Position numbers and translations under genes: made by a program
Origin: an uncultured Chlorobiaceae bacterium
GTDB lineage: Bacteria; Bacteroidota; Chlorobiia; Chlorobiales; Chlorobiaceae
DNA: 9,881 nt
Direction of reading: 5' to 3'
NCBI GenBank assembly: GCA_903838095.1
Contig: CAILXE010000126.1
Span: forward strand, 1-9,881
In this document: piece after piece, positions 7,767 to 9,881 of the stretch
Position numbering within the stretch: the first letter of the stretch is position 1
Layout of the letters: every line of letters starts with the position of its first letter
The notes under the pieces: model-generated
Database searches by the model: none
Seen by the model: the letters and a program-made list of their open reading frames with translations, nothing else
Told to the model about the DNA's origin: nothing

Positions 7767-8162
7767 TTATACGTCAAACTGCCCAATTTCTTCAGGGGTG
7801 CAGGGAATGATAAGTTGGTCATTATCGTCATTGTCTGAGGCTTGCAAGTGCTCAATGTCCTGCCAGAATTTTTTTGTATTCAGGTGATCAAGTTTGTAAC
7901 GCCCGGTAATCGAGGGTTTCATTTTGATGGTGCCGAGAATGCCCTGTAATTCAGCTCTGGTAATATCCTTGCGGCGCACAACCATGAGCGGAACAATTTT
8001 CCGGTTATCTTTGTCGCACTGCAAAACAACTGAGACAATCTGGTTCAGGCGTTTACCTTCTTTATAGTTCAGAAATAGCAGCCATATACCCCAAAGGACA
8101 AGCGGCGCACCAATAATGGTAATTACACTCGACACAAAGCCAACACTCGTTATAAAGTCCAT
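7767..8162 (-). CDS. Unknown membrane-anchored protein, candidate type III membrane effector
   Basis: I do not recognise a family. The 131-residue protein has one hydrophobic helix at about residues 8-31 (GFVSSVITIIGAPLVLWGIW and the leucine-rich continuation). Positive residues follow (YKEGKR), which places the C-terminal 95 residues in the cytoplasm. That domain has alternating beta-like and helical stretches (VSVVLQCDKD, KIVPLMVVRRKD, TRAELQGILG) and an acidic tail (SDNDDNDQ). There is no signal peptidase site. Translation support is strong: GAGAGGA lies 6 to 7 bases before the ATG. The gene is between cas2 and cas10 on their strand. Small membrane proteins with a cytoplasmic sensor domain, such as Csx23, act as cyclic oligoadenylate effectors in type III systems; the layout is similar, but no sequence link is shown. 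It is too short for a membrane helix plus a full CARF domain. Confidence 0.75.
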   Translation of the reverse strand: MDFITSVGFVSSVITIIGAPLVLWGIWLLFLNYKEGKRLNQIVSVVLQCDKDNRKIVPLMVVRRKDITRAELQGILGTIKMKPSITGRYKLDHLNTKKFWQDIEHLQASDNDDNDQLIIPCTPEEIGQFDV

Positions 8163-8255
8163 TTTATTTCCTCTCGTTTATCCCTTGAATTCTTGCAAAC
8201 CTTGAATTGGTTCATCTTGAAGGGTTATTTAGTGGTACAGCGAAATACTTTACCA

Positions 8256-8522
8256 TCACATAATAATAAACGGGGTCTGAACTTCAAAGTCGCGGTTACC
8301 GTCAACATCCACCCGTTCGACACAGTTCCGGCAGAGCACTTAGTAGCAGACGGAGTCGAAGAGTTTTTGCAGGCGCATACGCATCTGGGCGTAATCCTCT
8401 TCGGAAATAAAGCATTCGAAGACGCTGTACTGCACCGCCAATCCATACCCTTCAAGGAGTATATGGATTTTCGTCCTGCGCCGGTCTTTTTCGATATCGT
8501 AGATCACAAGAACGAATTGCAT
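8256..8522 (-). pseudogene. cas2: cas2 with one in-frame stop codon
   Basis: Cas2 pairs with Cas1 in the spacer integration complex. The N-terminal 60 codons give a clear Cas2: MQFVLVIYDI, with the metal-binding Asp in the first strand, then EGYGLAVQYSVFECFI. Codon 61 is TAA (8342-8340). Translation in the same frame then continues with VLCRNCVERVDVNGNRDF and ends at TGA (8258-8256), giving 88 codons, the normal Cas2 length. The sequence around the stop (DSVCY-stop-VLC) matches the family's usual DSxRYYxLC, so a Tyr codon has probably become a stop. No frameshift is involved. Either the gene is recently inactivated or this is a sequencing error or a suppressed stop. The gene lies head to head with the cas1 remnant, which is unusual. 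Confidence 0.85.
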
Positions 8523-8597
8523 GATGTTTCTTGTTCAACATGGTTCAATACCTCTGTCCTGTAAAAAACTGCCACTCCCTTAATATCTGCTTGTTTT

Positions 8598-8626
8598 TTG
8601 CTGACCGTAAGACGATATATTTTAAT
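8598..8626 (+). promoter_or_regulatory. Weak promoter-like sequence facing the cas1 remnant
   Basis: TTGCTG (8598-8603) and TTTAAT (8621-8626) are 17 bases apart in an AT-rich stretch between the divergent cas2 and cas1 remnants. The -10 matches 5 of 6 consensus bases and the -35 only 3 of 6. It might drive the cas1 remnant and the array beyond it, or be chance. Confidence 0.22.
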
Positions 8627-9376
8627 ATTACTTTTTCATTGCAATAGTTAAGTCTGGAGTCAAGCCAAAAATCACCGGCATTTCAGAAAAAATCGAGGAG
8701 ATATGGAATGAACGCACCATGATCCAGAAACGCAGAGCTATGGCGTGGGAGAGCAACGGGGAGCTGAAAGAAAAATTCGACAACACCCTCTCCCTCATGA
8801 CCTCGCTTGCCGAACACACCAAAAGCTGCGAAAACATGGAGGCACTCCGGAGGCTCGAAGGCAAAACCGCCGCGCTCTACTTTGAACTCTTTGGCCTCCT
8901 TTTCAAAAAAGAGTTTCCCTTTTACACCAGCGCTTTCCGACGGGTGCGCCCGTTCCCGTCCACCAACCCGGTCAACATCCTGCACAGCTTCGGCTATACC
9001 CTGCTACACAACAACATCTTCTCCCTTTTGCGTATGAAAGGGCTGAACCCCTACATCGGATTTCTGCACGCCGAAGACAAAGGCAACCCAGCGCTGATCA
9101 ACGACCTCGTCGAAGAGTTCAGAACCATTATCGACTCCATGACCCTCTACACCCTCAACAAAGGCGTTTTGCGAAACAAGGATTTTTTTTATCGTAAAAA
9201 ACAAGGAAGGATGCTTTCTCTGCGATGAGGCCCGGAAAAAGTTTCTGGAACTCTTTGAACCGGTGAGCGGCAAGAGCATGAACCTCCGGCGCCACATGGA
9301 GTCGCAGGTAGTCAAAATCAGCGAAGTGCTTGCTGGAACAAGGGCTGTTTCTGAACCTTGGCGGACAGAATGGTAA
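8626..9376 (+). pseudogene. cas1: cas1 remnant: N-terminal part missing, frameshift near the 3' end
   Basis: C-terminal domain of the Cas1 integrase. The open frame begins after a TAA at 8623-8625 and has its first ATG at 8719. Numbered from that ATG, LEGKTAALYFELFG (46-59) holds the catalytic Glu47, PYIGFLHAED (111-120) holds His117, and NDLVEEFR (128-135) holds Asp129 and Glu132, so the metal site is complete. The N-terminal beta domain (roughly 80-120 residues) is absent. The first frame stops at 9226-9228. In the +1 frame, from 9203, the Cas1 tail continues (EGCFLCDEARKKFLELF and onwards) to TAA at 9374-9376. The shift lies next to T8 (9183-9190) and A6 (9196-9201); removing one base from either restores the frame. 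The region is above 50% GC in sampled lines, richer than the effector operon. A sequencing error could explain the shift but not the lost N-terminus. Confidence 0.82.
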
Positions 9377-9385
9377 AACCGGAGG
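9375..9385 (+). repeat. Left arm of an 11-bp inverted repeat in the leader region
   Basis: AAAACCGGAGG is the exact reverse complement of CCTCCGGTTTT at 9574-9584. It overlaps the cas1 stop codon. The two arms bracket 188 bases between cas1 and the array. Confidence 0.5.
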
Positions 9386-9448
9386 ATAATTTCTGAACTG
9401 ACCAAAAAGCAGGAATATCAAACGTATCCTTTTATTAAGTAATGCGTT

Positions 9449-9480
9449 ACCGGAGATTACAGAAGCCATTATGCTCCGGT
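9449..9480. repeat. Hairpin with the same 7-base core as the leader inverted repeat
   Basis: ACCGGAG (9449-9455) and CTCCGGT (9474-9480) form a perfect 7-bp stem with an 18-base loop. The same core is inside the arms at 9375-9385 and 9574-9584, so it occurs four times within about 210 bases, twice on each strand. There is no T-run after it, so a terminator role for cas1 is weak. Confidence 0.45.
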
Positions 9481-9573
9481 TGTTGCATAACTCATCATTA
9501 TTTCATAACATAAAAGTTATTGATCAATCAAGAATCAGTACAATGTCCTTTGACATGACTGAAAAATAACAAA

Positions 9574-9584
9574 CCTCCGGTTTT
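9574..9584 (-). repeat. Right arm of the 11-bp inverted repeat
   Basis: CCTCCGGTTTT pairs with the arm at 9375-9385. It also contains a small local hairpin (AAACC, TCC, GGTTT at 9571-9583). A further GCGCC (9586-9590) and GGCGC (9605-9609) inverted repeat follows, close to the first CRISPR repeat. Confidence 0.5.
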
Positions 9585-9626
9585 TGCGCCAGCGGCCCTT
9601 GTCCGGCGCATGTTTCCAGAGGTAGG

Positions 9627-9881
9627 CTTCATATCTTATTGCACGCATAGCGGATTGATACAATTTACTTTCACAATTACCAAGAAATCTTGCTCTTCTT
9701 CATATCTTATTGCACGCATAGCGGATTGATACTTTCATCATTGTTCAAATCCTCGACGATGTTACCTGATCTTCATATCTTATTGCACGCATAGCGGATT
9801 GATACTCATATTTAATTGAATCCAAGAAATTGAATACAGCGGTCTTCATATCTTATTGCACGCATAGCGGATTGATACTTG
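9627..9881 (+). CRISPR. CRISPR array, leader-side end; continues past the window
   Basis: Four identical 35-base repeats lie at 9627-9661, 9698-9732, 9771-9805 and 9844-9878. The repeat begins CTTCATATCTTATTG and ends GCGGATTGATAC. Copies 2 to 4 are preceded by T and copy 1 by G, so a 36-base repeat with a changed first base is possible. The three complete spacers (9662-9697, 9733-9770, 9806-9843) are 36, 38 and 38 bases. The last 8 bases, ATTGATAC, would be the 5' tag of the crRNA, one base different from the common ATTGAAAC. The repeat has little internal symmetry, as is usual for type III-linked repeats. A fourth spacer starts at 9879 and is cut by the window edge. Processing would need a Cas6, which is not in this window. 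Confidence 0.97.

Larger units (their letters stand above)
9386..9626 (+). promoter_or_regulatory. Probable CRISPR leader
   Basis: About 240 bases between the cas1 remnant and the first repeat, with no convincing gene. The repeat's 3' end carries the tag-like ATTGATAC, so the array should be transcribed on the plus strand and this side should be the leader. The middle (9481-9570) is AT-rich. Possible promoter elements are TTGCAT (9483-9488) with TAACAT (9506-9511) at 17-base spacing, and a good -10, TACAAT (9539-9544), that lacks a well-placed -35. Confidence 0.45.

Noticed and set aside
8193..8564. Plus-strand open frame of 123 codons
   Set aside because: It is the antisense of cas2, whose conserved protein sequence explains the open frame.
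8695..8710. GAGGAG followed by ATG at 8703 and 8708 as a cas1 start
   Set aside because: Both ATGs are out of frame with Cas1 and stop within a few codons; GAGGAG encodes Glu-Glu in the Cas1 frame.
9196..9202. AAAAAAC as a programmed -1 frameshift site in cas1
   Set aside because: The Cas1 tail lies in the +1 frame and the heptamer is out of phase with the incoming codons.
8683..9469. Long minus-strand open frames opposite cas1
   Set aside because: They mirror GC-rich Cas1 coding sequence on the plus strand, which carries recognisable integrase motifs.
9680..9830. CCAAGAAAT shared by spacers 1 and 3
   Set aside because: A 9-base match in AT-rich sequence is readily explained by chance and does not show a common target.

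Overview
The window is a bacterial type III CRISPR-Cas locus of the III-D kind. It carries a six-gene effector operon on the minus strand, a small membrane-protein gene, broken remnants of the adaptation genes cas2 and cas1, and the leader-side end of a CRISPR array that runs off the right edge. The host cannot be identified with confidence. This gene set is known mainly from cyanobacteria, green sulfur bacteria and other environmental bacteria. Hand counts of sample lines show an uneven composition: the last operon gene is very AT-rich, while the cas1 remnant is above 50% GC. The locus therefore looks assembled from pieces of different history.

Effector operon (7495 down to 110, minus strand). 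The order of translation is a compact Cas10 with GGDD but no HD domain; a single Cas7-like RAMP; a Csx10 (Cas5-like) protein with a long helical C-terminal extension that may be a fused Cas11; a protein of two Cas7 domains in tandem; a 159-residue protein in the position expected of Csx19; and a large Cas7-like RAMP of the TIGR03986 type with a big insertion. Genes overlap by 1 or 4 bases or are 3 to 16 bases apart, so they form one transcription unit. A promoter-like sequence with an extended -10 lies about 130 bases upstream of cas10. The order matches the described III-Dv (III-D2) complex (Cas10, Cas7-Cas5-Cas11, Cas7-2x, Csx19, Cas7-insertion). The difference is that the first Cas7 is a separate protein here, joined to the Cas5 gene only by a TAATG stop/start overlap.

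Between cas10 and cas2 (7496 to 8255). A 271-base intergenic region holds the promoter and two inverted repeats. Next is a 131-residue gene with a strong ribosome binding site, encoding one membrane helix plus a soluble cytoplasmic domain. Cas10 appears cyclase-competent but lacks a nuclease domain, so this protein is a candidate membrane effector of cyclic oligoadenylate signalling.

Adaptation remnants and array (8256 to 9881). cas2 (minus strand) is intact apart from one in-frame TAA at codon 61. The cas1 remnant (plus strand, head to head with cas2) lacks its N-terminal part and has a frameshift next to T8 and A6 runs. A possible leader of about 250 bases follows, with an 11-bp inverted repeat, and then four identical 35-base repeats with three spacers of 36 to 38 bases. 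The repeats end in ATTGATAC, a variant of the usual ATTGAAAC crRNA tag. The window therefore suggests a working interference module beside an adaptation module that is dead or supplied from elsewhere. No cas6 is visible.
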